Positions 25,258 to 34,205 of a DNA stretch of 64,000 bases are shown one piece after another (the stretch's first letter is position 1; every line of letters starts with the position of its first letter). This stretch comes from Halosegnis rubeus (GTDB lineage Archaea > Halobacteriota > Halobacteria > Halobacteriales > Haloarculaceae): positions 434,001-498,000 of the forward strand of contig NZ_QJOW01000001.1 of the NCBI RefSeq assembly GCF_009184545.1, written 5' to 3'. The notes under the pieces are model-generated. The model was not told the origin of the DNA, ran no database searches, and saw only the letters and a list, made by a program, of their open reading frames with translations. Both the position numbers and the translations under genes were made by a program.

Positions 25258-27000
25258 ATGGACGTACACATCGGCGAGTCGGCGACAGAGGAGGAGGCGT
25301 CGGCTATCGCCAGCGCACTCTCCGAGCACACGGACGACGACGAGATACGCGTCTTCGTCGGCGACAGCGACGAACCGCTGCTCGTGCGCGACGTGAACCT
25401 CACCGCGCCAATCGACGACGACCTCGGTCCGACCGACCGCGAGCGACGGCTCCGCGAGGAAATCGCCGACATCGAGGCGGGCGGTCCCCAGAAGTACAAG
25501 GACCGCCTGAGCGAACAGGACAAACTGTTCGTGCGCGACCGCCTCGACCTGTGGTTCGGCGAGGACGGCATCGCCTTCGAGGACGGGAAGTTCGCCGCCT
25601 TCGACGACTGGCACGAGAACGCGCCCGAAGCCGACGGGGACGCGAGCCGCACGCCCGGCGACGGACTTCTCACCGGTGCGGCGGACTTCGAGGGCCGCGA
25701 CGTGCACTGGATGGCCAACGACTTCACGGTGAAGGCGGGGTCGATGGCCGGCCGCGGCGTCGAGAAGTTCCTCCGGATGCAACAGCGCGCGCTCAAGACC
25801 GGCCAGCCGGTCCTGTATCTGATGGACTCCTCGGGCGGACGCATCGACCAACAGACCGGCTTCTTCGCGAACCGAGAGGGCATCGGGAAGTACTACTACA
25901 ACCACTCGATGCTGTCGGGTCGGGTCCCCCAGATTTGCGTGCTCTACGGTCCCTGTATCGCCGGCGCTGCCTATACCCCTGTCTTCGCCGACTTCACCAT
26001 CATGGTCGAGGGGATGTCCGCGATGGCGATCGCCTCCCCGCGCATGGTCCAGATGGTCACCGGCGAGGACATCGACATGCAGGAGCTCGGCGGTCCGCAG
26101 GTCCACGCCGAACACTCCGGCTCCGCCGACCTCGTCGCCAAAGACGAGGAACACGCCCGCGAACTCGTCGCGCAACTCATCACCTACCTGCCTGACAACA
26201 GCGACGAGTCGCCGCCGATGGCAGAATCGAAGCCGCCGCGCAAGCCGCCGAAGGGCATCGACTCCGTCGTCCCCGAGGCACCCAACGAGCCGTACGACAT
26301 GGAGCGTGTCATCGAGCGCGTCGTCGACCACGGCTCGTACTTCGAGCTGAAACCCGACTACGGTAAGGAGATTATCACGGCGTTCGGTCGGGTCGACGGT
26401 CGCCCGGTCGGTATCGTCGCGAACCAGCCGGACGAACGTGCCGGAGCCATCTTCCCCGACGCCGCTGACAAGGCAGCCGACTTCGTGTGGACCTGTGACG
26501 CATACGACATCCCCCTCCTGTATCTGTGTGACACGCCCGGCTTCATGGCCGGTTCCGGCGTCGAGAAGGATGGCATCCTAGAGAAGGGCAAGAAGATGAT
26601 TTACGCCACCTCCGAGGCCACGGTGCCGAAACAGTCCGTCATCGTGCGGAAGGCGTACGGTGCCGGCATCTACGCGATGTCTGGCCCGGCGTACGATCCC
26701 GAGTCGGTCATCGGTCTCCCCGCCGGCGAAATCGGCATCATGGGACCGGAGGCGGCCATCAACGCGGTCTACGCCAACCGGCTCGCCGACATCGACGACC
26801 CCCAGGAACGCGCCGAGCTGGAACAACAGCTCCGCGAGGAGTACCGCGAGGATATCGACATCCACCGGATGGCGAGCGAGGTCGTCATCGACGAAATTAT
26901 CCCCCCCTCCGAACTGCGCGGTGAACTCGCGGCCCGCTTCGAGTTCTATGAGGGCGTCGAGAAGGACCGCCCGTCGAAGAAACACGGTACCGTGTTCTGA
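25258..27000 (+). CDS. pccB: Propionyl/acyl-CoA carboxylase carboxyltransferase (beta) subunit
   Basis: 580 aa, longer than the usual ~515 by an N-terminal ~70-residue extension. Crotonase-fold domains show DFTVKAGSMAGRGVEKFLR, YLMDSSGGRIDQQ, YGPCIAGAAYTPVF, and later TPGFMAGSGVEKDGI, RKAYGAGIYAMSGPAYDP and GIMGPEAAINAVY. It transfers carboxylate from biotin to propionyl-CoA (or acetyl-CoA) to give methylmalonyl-CoA, feeding the mutase in this window. No biotin carboxylase or carrier gene is adjacent. The stop overlaps the SMR gene ATG (TGATG). The intact biotin ligase it needs must lie elsewhere: the copy at 32704 is broken. Confidence 0.93.
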   Translation: MDVHIGESATEEEASAIASALSEHTDDDEIRVFVGDSDEPLLVRDVNLTAPIDDDLGPTDRERRLREEIADIEAGGPQKYKDRLSEQDKLFVRDRLDLWFGEDGIAFEDGKFAAFDDWHENAPEADGDASRTPGDGLLTGAADFEGRDVHWMANDFTVKAGSMAGRGVEKFLRMQQRALKTGQPVLYLMDSSGGRIDQQTGFFANREGIGKYYYNHSMLSGRVPQICVLYGPCIAGAAYTPVFADFTIMVEGMSAMAIASPRMVQMVTGEDIDMQELGGPQVHAEHSGSADLVAKDEEHARELVAQLITYLPDNSDESPPMAESKPPRKPPKGIDSVVPEAPNEPYDMERVIERVVDHGSYFELKPDYGKEIITAFGRVDGRPVGIVANQPDERAGAIFPDAADKAADFVWTCDAYDIPLLYLCDTPGFMAGSGVEKDGILEKGKKMIYATSEATVPKQSVIVRKAYGAGIYAMSGPAYDPESVIGLPAGEIGIMGPEAAINAVYANRLADIDDPQERAELEQQLREEYREDIDIHRMASEVVIDEIIPPSELRGELAARFEFYEGVEKDRPSKKHGTVF

Positions 27001-27314
27001 TGTCGTGGCCGATGCTCGTCGCGGCCGGCCTGTTCGAGGTTGCATGGGCCATCGGTCTGGAGTACTCCGAAGGGCTTTCGAAGCCACTCCCGACAGCGGC
27101 GACGGTGCTGGCGCTCGCCGTGAGTATGGTCCTACTCGCGCGCGCCGTCGAGAATCTCCCCATCGGGACGGCCTACGCCGTCTGGACGGGTATCGGCGCG
27201 GTCGGGACCGCAACGCTCGGTATCGTGCTGTTCGACGAGCCGGCGACGCTCGCGCGGGGTGGGTTCATCGCCGTCATCGTCGTCGGCATCGTCGGACTCC
27301 ACAGCGTCTCGTGA
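27000..27314 (+). CDS. Small multidrug resistance family transporter (SugE/Gdx-like)
   Basis: 104 aa with four helices. The conserved membrane Glu lies at residue 13 in GLFEVAWAIGLEYSEGL; that context (E-x-x-W-A-x-G-L-x-Y) is the Gdx/SugE pattern, where characterised members export guanidinium, rather than the EmrE pattern. Later motifs are AYAVWTGIGAVGTATLGIVLF and GFIAVIVVGIVGL. It works as a dimer, with proton exchange. It overlaps the pccB stop (TGATG). Guanidinium export is a family inference; no guanidine riboswitch is seen upstream. Confidence 0.88.
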   Translation: MSWPMLVAAGLFEVAWAIGLEYSEGLSKPLPTAATVLALAVSMVLLARAVENLPIGTAYAVWTGIGAVGTATLGIVLFDEPATLARGGFIAVIVVGIVGLHSVS

Positions 27315-27315
27315 G

Positions 27316-27780
27316 CTACTGATTTTCCTCCTTGAGCGAGAGCGCGGTCCGATCGAACCCACAGACAAGCGTGTCTTCCGTCCCGTCTTCGACCTTGTAC
27401 GTCTCGACGTGCATCTCGACGATACCCCGCTCGCCGTCGCTGGTCTCGCGCTTGCTCGTGACGGTCGTCTCCGCGTAGATGGTGTCGCCGTGGAAGACCG
27501 GATTCGGGTGTTGGACCGAATCGTACGAGAGGTTCGCGACGATGGTCCCGTCGGTCGTCTCTGGAATCGACATCCCGACCGCGAGCGACATCGTGTAGAG
27601 CCCGTTGACGAGCCGCGCGCCGAAATCGGTGTCGGCGGCGAAGTCGGCGTCCAGATGGAGCGGCTGCTGGTTCATCGTCATGTCACAGAACGTCTGGTTG
27701 TCGCTCTCGGAGACGGTTCGCCGGCGCGGATGCTCGATTGTCTCGCCGACAGTAAACTCCTCGTAGTACAGACCTGCCAT
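27316..27780 (-). CDS. MaoC-like hotdog-fold dehydratase
   Basis: 154 aa, a single hotdog domain. Start GLYYEEFTVGETIEHP; hydratase-2-like motif around QPLHLDADFAADTDFGARLVNGLYT, with Asp and His in the positions of the (R)-specific enoyl-CoA hydratase active site; SVQHPNPVFHGDTIYAETTV closes the fold. It hydrates enoyl-CoA or a related mesaconyl-type CoA ester. It diverges from the CitE-like lyase gene (96-bp gap), a pairing that fits C4/C5 branched CoA-ester metabolism. The substrate is unproven; bona fide mesaconyl-CoA hydratases are longer. Confidence 0.85.
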   Translation of the reverse strand: MAGLYYEEFTVGETIEHPRRRTVSESDNQTFCDMTMNQQPLHLDADFAADTDFGARLVNGLYTMSLAVGMSIPETTDGTIVANLSYDSVQHPNPVFHGDTIYAETTVTSKRETSDGERGIVEMHVETYKVEDGTEDTLVCGFDRTALSLKEENQ

Positions 27781-27876
27781 ATGTCTGCTCGCGTCGGTGG
27801 CGGCAAATATGGTGGTGGTCTCTACCGGCCCTCACAGAGCAACGTACTTTAACAGCGAGCGGTCGGACCCGACGGT

Positions 27877-28731
27877 ATGGCAAGACGCTCGCTCCTCTTC
27901 TCGCCCGCCGACAAACCCGAGCTGTTGCGAAAAGCACCCGCGACCAACGCCGATACGGTGTGTTTCGACCTCGAAGACGCGGTTGCACCGTCGCGGAAGG
28001 CCGCAGGACGCGAGACCGTCGCCGCGGTGTTGTCCGACCCAGAGTTCGACCCCGACTGCGAGGTGTGTCTGCGCGTCAACCCTGACGCCGAGACTGCGGC
28101 CGCGGACCTTGACGCGCTTGACGCCCCCGCGCGCCTCGACGCCGTGATGGTGCCGAAGGTGGCGGCTCCGGCCGACGTGCTCGCCGTGACGGACCTGCTT
28201 TCGGAGCGTGGCTTCGACGTGCCCGTCATCGCCCTGTGTGAGTCGGCTGCCGGCGTTCTCCACGCTGAGGCCATCGCTGCGACCGACGGCGTCGTGGCGC
28301 TCGCGCTCGGGGCTGAAGATCTCGCGGCCGACATCGGGGCGACCCGAACGCCGGAGGGGACCGAGGTGTCACACGCCCGCCAGCAGGTCGTCCTCGCGGG
28401 CGCGGCCGCCGGCGTCGATGTCATCGACACTATCTACACCGGCATCGAGGACGGCGATGGGTTGGCCGACGAGACGCGGTTCGCGCTCGAACTCGGCTAC
28501 GACGGGAAGATGTGTATTCACCCCTCGCAGGTGGGCATCGTCAACGACGCGTTCACGCCCGACGGTGAACGCATCGCGTGGGCGCGTCGCATCCTCGAGG
28601 CTGCGACCGAGGCGACCGACGCCGGGGCTGGCGTGTTCCGCGTCGACGGCGAGATGGTCGACGCCCCCCTCATCGCACAAGCCGAGCGCGTCCGCGAGCG
28701 CGCACGCGCTTCCGGCGTCTGGGGCGCGTAA
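27877..28731 (+). CDS. HpcH/HpaI-type lyase (CitE-like; malyl- or methylmalyl-CoA lyase)
   Basis: 284 aa, TIM-barrel. Motifs: [34 protein letters not shown] with metal-ligand Glu, [42 protein letters not shown], and [17 protein letters not shown] at the C-terminus. This is the family of citrate lyase beta, malyl-CoA lyase and beta-methylmalyl-CoA lyase. No citrate lyase alpha or gamma subunit is nearby, which argues for a CoA-thioester lyase acting with the MaoC neighbour. Glutamate dehydrogenase follows 55 bp later on the same strand. Exact substrate not known. Confidence 0.87.
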   Translation: MARRSLLFSPADKPELLRKAPATNADTVCFDLEDAVAPSRKAAGRETVAAVLSDPEFDPDCEVCLRVNPDAETAAADLDALDAPARLDAVMVPKVAAPADVLAVTDLLSERGFDVPVIALCESAAGVLHAEAIAATDGVVALALGAEDLAADIGATRTPEGTEVSHARQQVVLAGAAAGVDVIDTIYTGIEDGDGLADETRFALELGYDGKMCIHPSQVGIVNDAFTPDGERIAWARRILEAATEATDAGAGVFRVDGEMVDAPLIAQAERVRERARASGVWGA

Positions 28732-28786
28732 TCATGTGTCGGCGTACCCCAGCACGCTTTTTGACGCAGCGGGCGACCCACAACTA

Positions 28787-30043
28787 ATGACCGGAGAGAC
28801 GAACCCCTTCGAGAGCCTGCAAGAGCAGCTAGGCGATGCGGCTGCGTACATCGACCTCGATGACGGACTGCTTCGGCGGCTGAAAAATCCCGAACGCATC
28901 CTGGAGACGAATCTGACGGTTCGCATGGACGACGGGCGACTGGAGACGTTCCGGGCGTACCGCTCGCAGTTCAACGGCGACCGTGGCCCGTACAAGGGCG
29001 GGATTCGCTATCATCCGGACGTGAACCGCGCCGAGGTGAAGGCGCTGTCCGGGTGGATGGTGTACAAGACCGCAACCGTCGATATCCCGTACGGCGGCGG
29101 AAAAGGCGGTATCGTCGTCGACCCTTCGGAGCTCTCGGCGACCGAACTCGAGCGGCTCACCCGCGCGTTCACGAAGGAACTGCGTCCCTTCGTCGGCGCG
29201 GACAAGGACATCCCGGCCCCGGACGTGAACACCGGCCAGCGGGAGATGAACTGGATCAAGAACACCTACGAGACCCTCGAAAACACGACAGAACCGGGCG
29301 TCGTGACGGGGAAATCCCTCGACTCGGGCGGCTCCGAAGGCCGCGTCGAGGCGACCGGTCGGTCGACGATGCTCACTGCCCGCGAGGCGTTCGACTACCT
29401 CGATCGCGACATCGGGGACGCGACGGTCGCGGTACAGGGGTACGGCAACGCCGGGGCGATTGCGGCCCGGATGCTCGCCGAGGAGACCGGTGCCACCGTC
29501 GTCGCCGTCTCCGACTCCTCGGGAGCGATTCACGACCCCGACGGCTTCGACCCTGCGGACGTGCGCGAGCACAAACGCGACACCGGCTCCGTCGTCGGCT
29601 ACGAGGGAACGGAGGAGCTGACGAACGAGGAGCTGCTCACGCTCGACGTGGACCTGCTCGTCCCCGCGGCACTCCAGAACGCAATCGACGCCGACCTCGC
29701 CGAATCGGTGCAGGCCGACATGATTGTCGAGGCCGCCAACGGTCCGCTGACGCCCGATGCCGACGACGTACTCACCGAGCGCGACGTGGCCGTCCTGCCG
29801 GACATTCTCGCGAACGCCGGCGGCGTCACGGTGTCGTACTTCGAGTGGGTGCAGAATCGCCAGCGATTCGGCTGGACCGAGGCGCGCGTCAACGACGAAC
29901 TCGAACGCGTCATCACGGACGCCTTCGACGGGCTGACCGAGGCCTACGAGACGTACGACGTGCCGAACTTCCGGACCGCAGCCTACATCGTCGCACTCAA
30001 GCGCGTTATCGCCGCACACGCCGAGTCGGGGACGTGGCCCTAG
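28787..30043 (+). CDS. gdhB: Glutamate dehydrogenase
   Basis: 418 aa from the ATG at 28787, with TATA-like cgctttttgacg ~28 bp upstream; the open frame further upstream crosses the lyase gene and is not coding. Motifs: [26 protein letters not shown] with the catalytic Lys, [14 protein letters not shown], and Rossmann motif [14 protein letters not shown]. It ends [15 protein letters not shown]. Hexameric type; the coenzyme (NAD or NADP) cannot be fixed by eye. Catalyses reversible oxidative deamination of glutamate. Confidence 0.95.
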   Translation: MTGETNPFESLQEQLGDAAAYIDLDDGLLRRLKNPERILETNLTVRMDDGRLETFRAYRSQFNGDRGPYKGGIRYHPDVNRAEVKALSGWMVYKTATVDIPYGGGKGGIVVDPSELSATELERLTRAFTKELRPFVGADKDIPAPDVNTGQREMNWIKNTYETLENTTEPGVVTGKSLDSGGSEGRVEATGRSTMLTAREAFDYLDRDIGDATVAVQGYGNAGAIAARMLAEETGATVVAVSDSSGAIHDPDGFDPADVREHKRDTGSVVGYEGTEELTNEELLTLDVDLLVPAALQNAIDADLAESVQADMIVEAANGPLTPDADDVLTERDVAVLPDILANAGGVTVSYFEWVQNRQRFGWTEARVNDELERVITDAFDGLTEAYETYDVPNFRTAAYIVALKRVIAAHAESGTWP

Positions 30044-30267
30044 AGCGAGACAGCGTACGCGAGTAGGAAGCCGAAGTAGACGAGCACGAGCAAGCCGAGC
30101 GCCTTGTACCGGAACAAGGTGAGGTCGTCCTCCTCCCGTTCGTACGCGCGCTCGAACGCGGCGCGTTCCCGCGTCGTCAGCCGTCCCTCGTGGCGGTGGC
30201 CGAGATGGAGGTCGCGGTACGATTCTTGAACGAACGTCCGGTCACAGTACGGGCAGTCGTGTGTCAT
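30040..30267 (-). CDS. Small C2H2 zinc-finger protein with C-terminal membrane helix
   Basis: 75 aa from the ATG at 30267. One zinc finger at the N-terminus (C5-x2-C8 ... H21-x2-H24) is followed by a charged helix ([20 protein letters not shown]) and one membrane segment at residues ~56-74 ([19 protein letters not shown]). Its ATG overlaps by 1 bp the stop of the large membrane protein upstream. This small type is common in haloarchaeal oxidase clusters. Function unknown; the finger would sit in the cytoplasm next to the membrane. Confidence 0.75.
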   Translation of the reverse strand: MTHDCPYCDRTFVQESYRDLHLGHRHEGRLTTRERAAFERAYEREEDDLTLFRYKALGLLVLVYFGFLLAYAVSL

Positions 30268-31685
30268 CAGAGGAATGGTGGGGCTTCGTACGGTCGCGAG
30301 ACGATCCACAAGGAGGTCATCGTGTAGAACATCATGACGAGCGTGAGGAGATACTGGCTCCGGACGGCCTGAATCCGGGAGGGGAACAGCTCGTAGCCGA
30401 CGCCGTGAGCGACCCACACCGCGAGCACGTGGCCGGCGATGACGAACGTCAGCGACGCCAGCCCGAACCAGCCCGGAATCGCGAACACGAACGCCTGCCC
30501 CGGCGAGAGCGGGTTCGCGAGCGCGTTCGCGAGGGCAGGCACCAGGTTCAGGAAGTAGCCCAGATAGTGGGCGACGTGGTAGCCGGCGGCGATAGCGAGC
30601 AGCGACGGGGCGAACCGCGCGGCGAGTTCGGCCGAATCGAGCGTCGTGTCCGCAATTCGGCGACCGTAGCGTACCGAGAGCAGGTAGACACCGAGGAAGG
30701 CAGCGAACCCGACGGCGAGCACGAGTGGATACAGGAAGACCGGCGGGACGCCGAGACCGACGACGGCGCGGGCGAAGTCCGCCCACGGTGCCGTCGCCAC
30801 CAGCCCGTCGTAGGTCGTCCCCCACAACAGCGCGACGACGAAGGCGATATCGCCGGTCGAGTCGACCCACGGCGTCTGGAGACCAGCGCCCGGCGAGCGG
30901 AGCTTCAGGCGACCGTCCTCGACGGTGAGCGGTGCGACCCGGCCGTAGGCGTCGAAGACGCGCGCGACGGGGTCGTACTCGGTGAAGTAGTCGTCGCCGA
31001 CGACCACGCCCCCGAGCACCGTCACAACGCCGTACAGCGTCACGGCCGTCGCGAGCAACTGGGCCGCGTCGGCGAGGGGACTCACCACCTCGACCCAGAT
31101 GAGGGTGAGTAAGCCGACCGTCGCGACCCACCCCCCGTCGACCGGGAGGTCGCGGTCGAGCGAGGGAAGCCATCCCACGATGGTTCGGAAGGGATTGAGC
31201 ACGGGCCACCCGTTCCCGACGAGATACGACGACATCGCCAGCCCGGCCCACCAGCCGCCCCACACGAGCAGGATGGCCGCGTTCCGGAGCGGGTCGGTCG
31301 GCACGTCGGCAAGCAGCGCGACCGGAAACTCGCTCCGTCCGGCCAGAAAGCCAGTCGCGAGCACGACGACGAGTCCGAGCAGGCCGACGGCTCGACCAAG
31401 CCCGACGAGCAGGTCGTGACGCGTCGTCCCGACGGTTCGCCGGTACTCGTGGACGTATCGGAGGAACTCGCGGTCGGTGGCGAGCGACGAGAGGACGAAG
31501 GAGACGCCGACGACGCCCCCGCCGGTGGCGAGGAACAGCCACGTTGGGACGGCGACGCCGCGGCCGGCGTTCGCGCCGAGACTCCCGCTGTGGGCGAGCA
31601 CTTGGCCCACGAACGCGACCGTCGCGGACAACGCGGCGAGCGAGCTACAGAACACGCGCCACCACCGGCGTCGGCTATCGGTCAT
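30267..31685 (-). CDS. Polytopic membrane protein of the oxidase region, unknown function
   Basis: 472 aa with about 11-12 hydrophobic helices. Distinctive stretches are ILLVWGGWWAGLAMSSYLVG, NPFRTIVGWLPSL, LLAIAAGYHVAHYLGYFLN and LTLVMMFYTMTSLWIVS. Several His residues lie in predicted membrane segments (AAGYHVAHYLGY), which might bind heme or metal, but I do not recognise a characterised family. It starts 90 bp from and divergent to coxC, and is coupled to the zinc-finger gene downstream. Confidence 0.75.
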   Translation of the reverse strand: MTDSRRRWWRVFCSSLAALSATVAFVGQVLAHSGSLGANAGRGVAVPTWLFLATGGGVVGVSFVLSSLATDREFLRYVHEYRRTVGTTRHDLLVGLGRAVGLLGLVVVLATGFLAGRSEFPVALLADVPTDPLRNAAILLVWGGWWAGLAMSSYLVGNGWPVLNPFRTIVGWLPSLDRDLPVDGGWVATVGLLTLIWVEVVSPLADAAQLLATAVTLYGVVTVLGGVVVGDDYFTEYDPVARVFDAYGRVAPLTVEDGRLKLRSPGAGLQTPWVDSTGDIAFVVALLWGTTYDGLVATAPWADFARAVVGLGVPPVFLYPLVLAVGFAAFLGVYLLSVRYGRRIADTTLDSAELAARFAPSLLAIAAGYHVAHYLGYFLNLVPALANALANPLSPGQAFVFAIPGWFGLASLTFVIAGHVLAVWVAHGVGYELFPSRIQAVRSQYLLTLVMMFYTMTSLWIVSRPYEAPPFL

Positions 31686-31775
31686 CGCTCGACGTTACGC
31701 CGCCCGCCACGTATAGCCGTCGGAACCGAGCGGCTCATAGGAGGGCTTTTGTCGATAGGGTCGCAAGCCGCAGGT

Positions 31776-32633
31776 ATGAGCCACGCGGACGAATCAGACG
31801 ACCACGGCCACCATCTCCCCGCCGTTGAGGACTGGCCTCGCGGCTTCGGTGAGGCATCCTGGTGGCCCTTTGTGACGGCAGTTGGTGCAGCAATCATCTA
31901 CGCGGGCGCGGCGATGTATATCCTCTCACAGGGGAGTGACCCGCTCGTCTCGCTGGAACTCAGCCTCGGCGTCTTCGCGTTCGGTGTCGTCGGCTTCGTC
32001 GTCGGTCTCTACGGCTGGACCTACCACGCGTTTATCGCCGCCTACTGGGACGAAAGCTCCGGCAGTGCCGGACTCCGGCTCGGTATGTTGGCGTTCCTCG
32101 GCTCCGAGATTGCGACCTTCGGTGCCGGCTTCGTCTACTACTTCTTCATCCGATCTGACGTGTGGTCCGAGGAGACGCTCCCGGAACTCGTCACCAGCGG
32201 TGACATCTTCGGGAGCCTCGTCATCGCCAACACGGTCCTGTTGATTCTCTCCTCGATTACGCTCCACTACGCGCACGTCGCGCTCCGCAACAGTAATCGC
32301 CGCCGCTTCCTCGGCCTGCTCGGCTTGACGCTCGCACTCGGCGTCGTCTTCCTCGGCGGCCAGGTGTACGAGTACTACGAGTTCATCGTCCACGAGGGAC
32401 TCTCCCTCGGTGGCGGCGTGTTCAACTCCGCGTTCTACGGGCTGACCGGATTACACGGGCTTCACGTGAGCCTCGGTGCGGTCCTGCTCGGTATCGTCTT
32501 CGTGCGGTCGCTGTTCGGTCAGTACACCGCGGAGAACCACACCTCCGTCACAACCGTCTCGATGTACTGGCACTTCGTCGACGTGGTGTGGGTGTTCCTC
32601 GTGCTCGTGCTCTACGTCGGCGCGATTGTCTGA
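31776..32633 (+). CDS. coxC: Cytochrome c oxidase subunit III
   Basis: 285 aa from the ATG at 31776 (MSHADESDDHGHHLP); the longer open frame upstream is antisense to the preceding gene. Seven helices: ASWWPFVTAVGAAIIYAG, LGVFAFGVVGFVVGLYGW, MLAFLGSEIATFGAGFVYYF with the conserved membrane Glu, VANTVLLILSSI, GLTLALGVVFLGGQVYEYYE, HGLHVSLGAVLLG and MYWHFVDVVWVFLVLVLY. The last holds the family signature WHFVDVVW. Supports the active-site subunit encoded at 7100. A TATA-like gggcttttgtcg lies ~30 bp upstream. Confidence 0.95.
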   Translation: MSHADESDDHGHHLPAVEDWPRGFGEASWWPFVTAVGAAIIYAGAAMYILSQGSDPLVSLELSLGVFAFGVVGFVVGLYGWTYHAFIAAYWDESSGSAGLRLGMLAFLGSEIATFGAGFVYYFFIRSDVWSEETLPELVTSGDIFGSLVIANTVLLILSSITLHYAHVALRNSNRRRFLGLLGLTLALGVVFLGGQVYEYYEFIVHEGLSLGGGVFNSAFYGLTGLHGLHVSLGAVLLGIVFVRSLFGQYTAENHTSVTTVSMYWHFVDVVWVFLVLVLYVGAIV

Positions 32634-32703
32634 ACGGCCACATCTCGTCTCCTTGTCGTAGTCACTCGCTACCGCTTTCTGCCCCGCGCGTCGTCACTCC
32701 GAT

Positions 32704-33286
32704 ATGGACGCATCCGAACTCGAATCACGGCTCGGGGTTCCCGTGACGACGTTCGACTCGACACCCGACACGAGCGGCTATCTCCGCCGACAGATTCCGA
32801 ACGCTTCCCACGGCAGCTTCGCCGTCACGAACGAACTCACGGCCGCACGCGGTTGCACGGGGAACGCGTGGGCTGTCCCGCCCGGCGGAGTCTGGTCCTC
32901 GACGCTGTTGTACCCCGACCTCGACCCCGTGCAAGTCGGTCGGCTCACGGTCGCCGGCGGCGTGGCAGCCTGCGAGATGGCTCGCTCTCTCGGCGTCGAC
33001 GCGCGGCGAGCCGGTCGAACGCCAGCGGGTCGCGGCCCGACTCCACGAGCGCCTGCTCAAGTCCGCCGACAGCGTCGAGACGGACGACGGGTTCGCCGAC
33101 GTGCTCGACAGGTGGCGTGAGCACGCGATTACGCTCGGTGAGCGTGTACGGGTCGAGACGGGCGACGAGACGGTTCGCGGTACGGCGACCGAAGTGACCG
33201 AGACGGGCGCGCTGCTGGTCGAGACAGAGACCGGGCGGCGAGAAGTGACGGACGGGGAGTGTGAGTCGCTTCGGCGCGACGACTGA
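32704..33286 (+). pseudogene. Disrupted biotin-protein ligase (BirA/BPL) gene
   Basis: Frame 1 (32704-~33004) encodes the start of a BPL catalytic domain without HTH: TTFDSTPDTSGYLRRQIP, HGSFAVTNELTAARG, AWAVPPGGVWSSTLLYP, TVAGGVAACEMARSLGVDA. It then runs into non-homologous sequence. A second frame (from ~33005) continues as GEPVERQRVAARLHERL and ends with WREHAITLGERVRVETG...GALLVETETG, the C-terminal BPL domain. Between them the KWPNDV-containing core (~100 residues) is missing, and the junction shifts the frame. The ATP/biotin motif GRGRxG has also decayed to ARGCTG. The remnant cannot biotinylate; an intact ligase is expected elsewhere because pccB is present. Confidence 0.85.
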
Positions 33287-34111
33287 TTATTGGTTCGCGA
33301 GGAACTCCTCGGGGTTCTCGGTGAAGCGCTCGTAGTCTTCCTGTGAGACGACGAGCACCTCACCGAGCATGGCGGAGTGGCCGACGCCACAGTACTCCGC
33401 ACAGTAGAGCTGGTAGGAGTTGCCGATTGCCTCGTCGTTCAGCTCCGTCGTGATGGTGTTGTACTTGCCCGGCATGGCGTCCTGCTTCAGCCCGAGCTTC
33501 GGAATGTGGACGGCGTGGAGCCAGTCGACGGAGCTGACGTGGAGATACACCTGGGTGTTGGCCGGGAGGACGAGCGGTTGACCGCTGCTGCTGCTTGTCG
33601 AGACCATCGTGGAGACGTTGCCGTTCTCCATCGTCTCGGTGTAGTTGAACGTCCAGTAGTACTTCTGGGCGGTCACCTCGATTTCGACGATTTCCTCCTG
33701 TCGTTCCGGTGGTGGCCCGACGGCACCGGGGTAGTCGTGGGTGACGGCCGGCTCGACGGCGTTCGGGTTCTGTGCGGCGGTGACACCACCGACGAGCGGG
33801 CTTCCGAGGGCGGCGTAGGCGGCGACGCCGACGAACAGCAGGACGATGGCGGTCGCGATGGTCCACGTGATTTCGAGGCGACGGTTCTCCTGTGTCGGTT
33901 TCGGGTCGTCGTTGTTGCGGTAGCGGACGACCGTGTAGATGAGAGTCGCCTCGACGACTACCGCGATAATCGCGGAGACGTAGAGGAGTTCGGAGTCAAG
34001 TGAACTGATGATACCGATGTTCTCGGACGGCTGTGCCGCAGCCGGGCCCACGGCGACGGCGAGTAGCGCGAGCACCGTTGCGACGGCCCCCGCAACGCGC
34101 GTACGTTTCAT
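33287..34111 (-). CDS. coxB: Cytochrome c oxidase subunit II
   Basis: 274 aa from the ATG at 34111 (MKRTRVAGAVATVLALL); the frame extends upstream but carries no coding character. A signal peptide (~1-26) ends at AAAQPSE. Two membrane helices follow (residues ~42-62 and ~84-102), then a periplasmic cupredoxin domain. CuA ligands: His199 (VDWLHAVHIP), Cys237-x-Glu239-x-Cys241 (YCAEYCGVGH), His245 and Met248. It passes electrons from a reduced carrier, probably halocyanin, to subunit I. A TATA-like gttaatgt is ~27 bp before the start. Divergent from the CtaA-CtaB fusion gene. Confidence 0.95.
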   Translation of the reverse strand: MKRTRVAGAVATVLALLAVAVGPAAAQPSENIGIISSLDSELLYVSAIIAVVVEATLIYTVVRYRNNDDPKPTQENRRLEITWTIATAIVLLFVGVAAYAALGSPLVGGVTAAQNPNAVEPAVTHDYPGAVGPPPERQEEIVEIEVTAQKYYWTFNYTETMENGNVSTMVSTSSSSGQPLVLPANTQVYLHVSSVDWLHAVHIPKLGLKQDAMPGKYNTITTELNDEAIGNSYQLYCAEYCGVGHSAMLGEVLVVSQEDYERFTENPEEFLANQ

Positions 34112-34135
34112 AGCCGCAGTTAGGAGTGGCCCCAC

Positions 34136-34184
34136 ATTAACCCCGCGATGCGTGCTATCCGCAAGAAGCGCGGGGCATAAGTAG
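34136..34184. promoter_or_regulatory. Divergent coxB / ctaAB promoter region with inverted repeat
   Basis: Two back-to-back promoters share 94 bp. Minus-strand box gttaatgt (34134-34141) lies 27 bp before coxB, and plus-strand box gcataagtag (34175-34184) ~27 bp before 34206. Between them CCCCGCG (34141-34147) and CGCGGGG (34169-34175) form a perfect 7-bp inverted repeat, 21 bp apart, positioned as an operator or hairpin that could control both genes. Confidence 0.5.
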
Positions 34185-34205
34185 AGCCGAGACTTTGCTC
34201 TGGTA

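Noticed and set aside
28208-28786. Extended 611-codon frame as an N-terminal domain of glutamate dehydrogenase
   Set aside because: The upstream part lies on top of the CitE-like lyase gene in another frame and encodes low-complexity Ser/Arg sequence. The ATG at 28787 has its own TATA box and gives the normal enzyme length.
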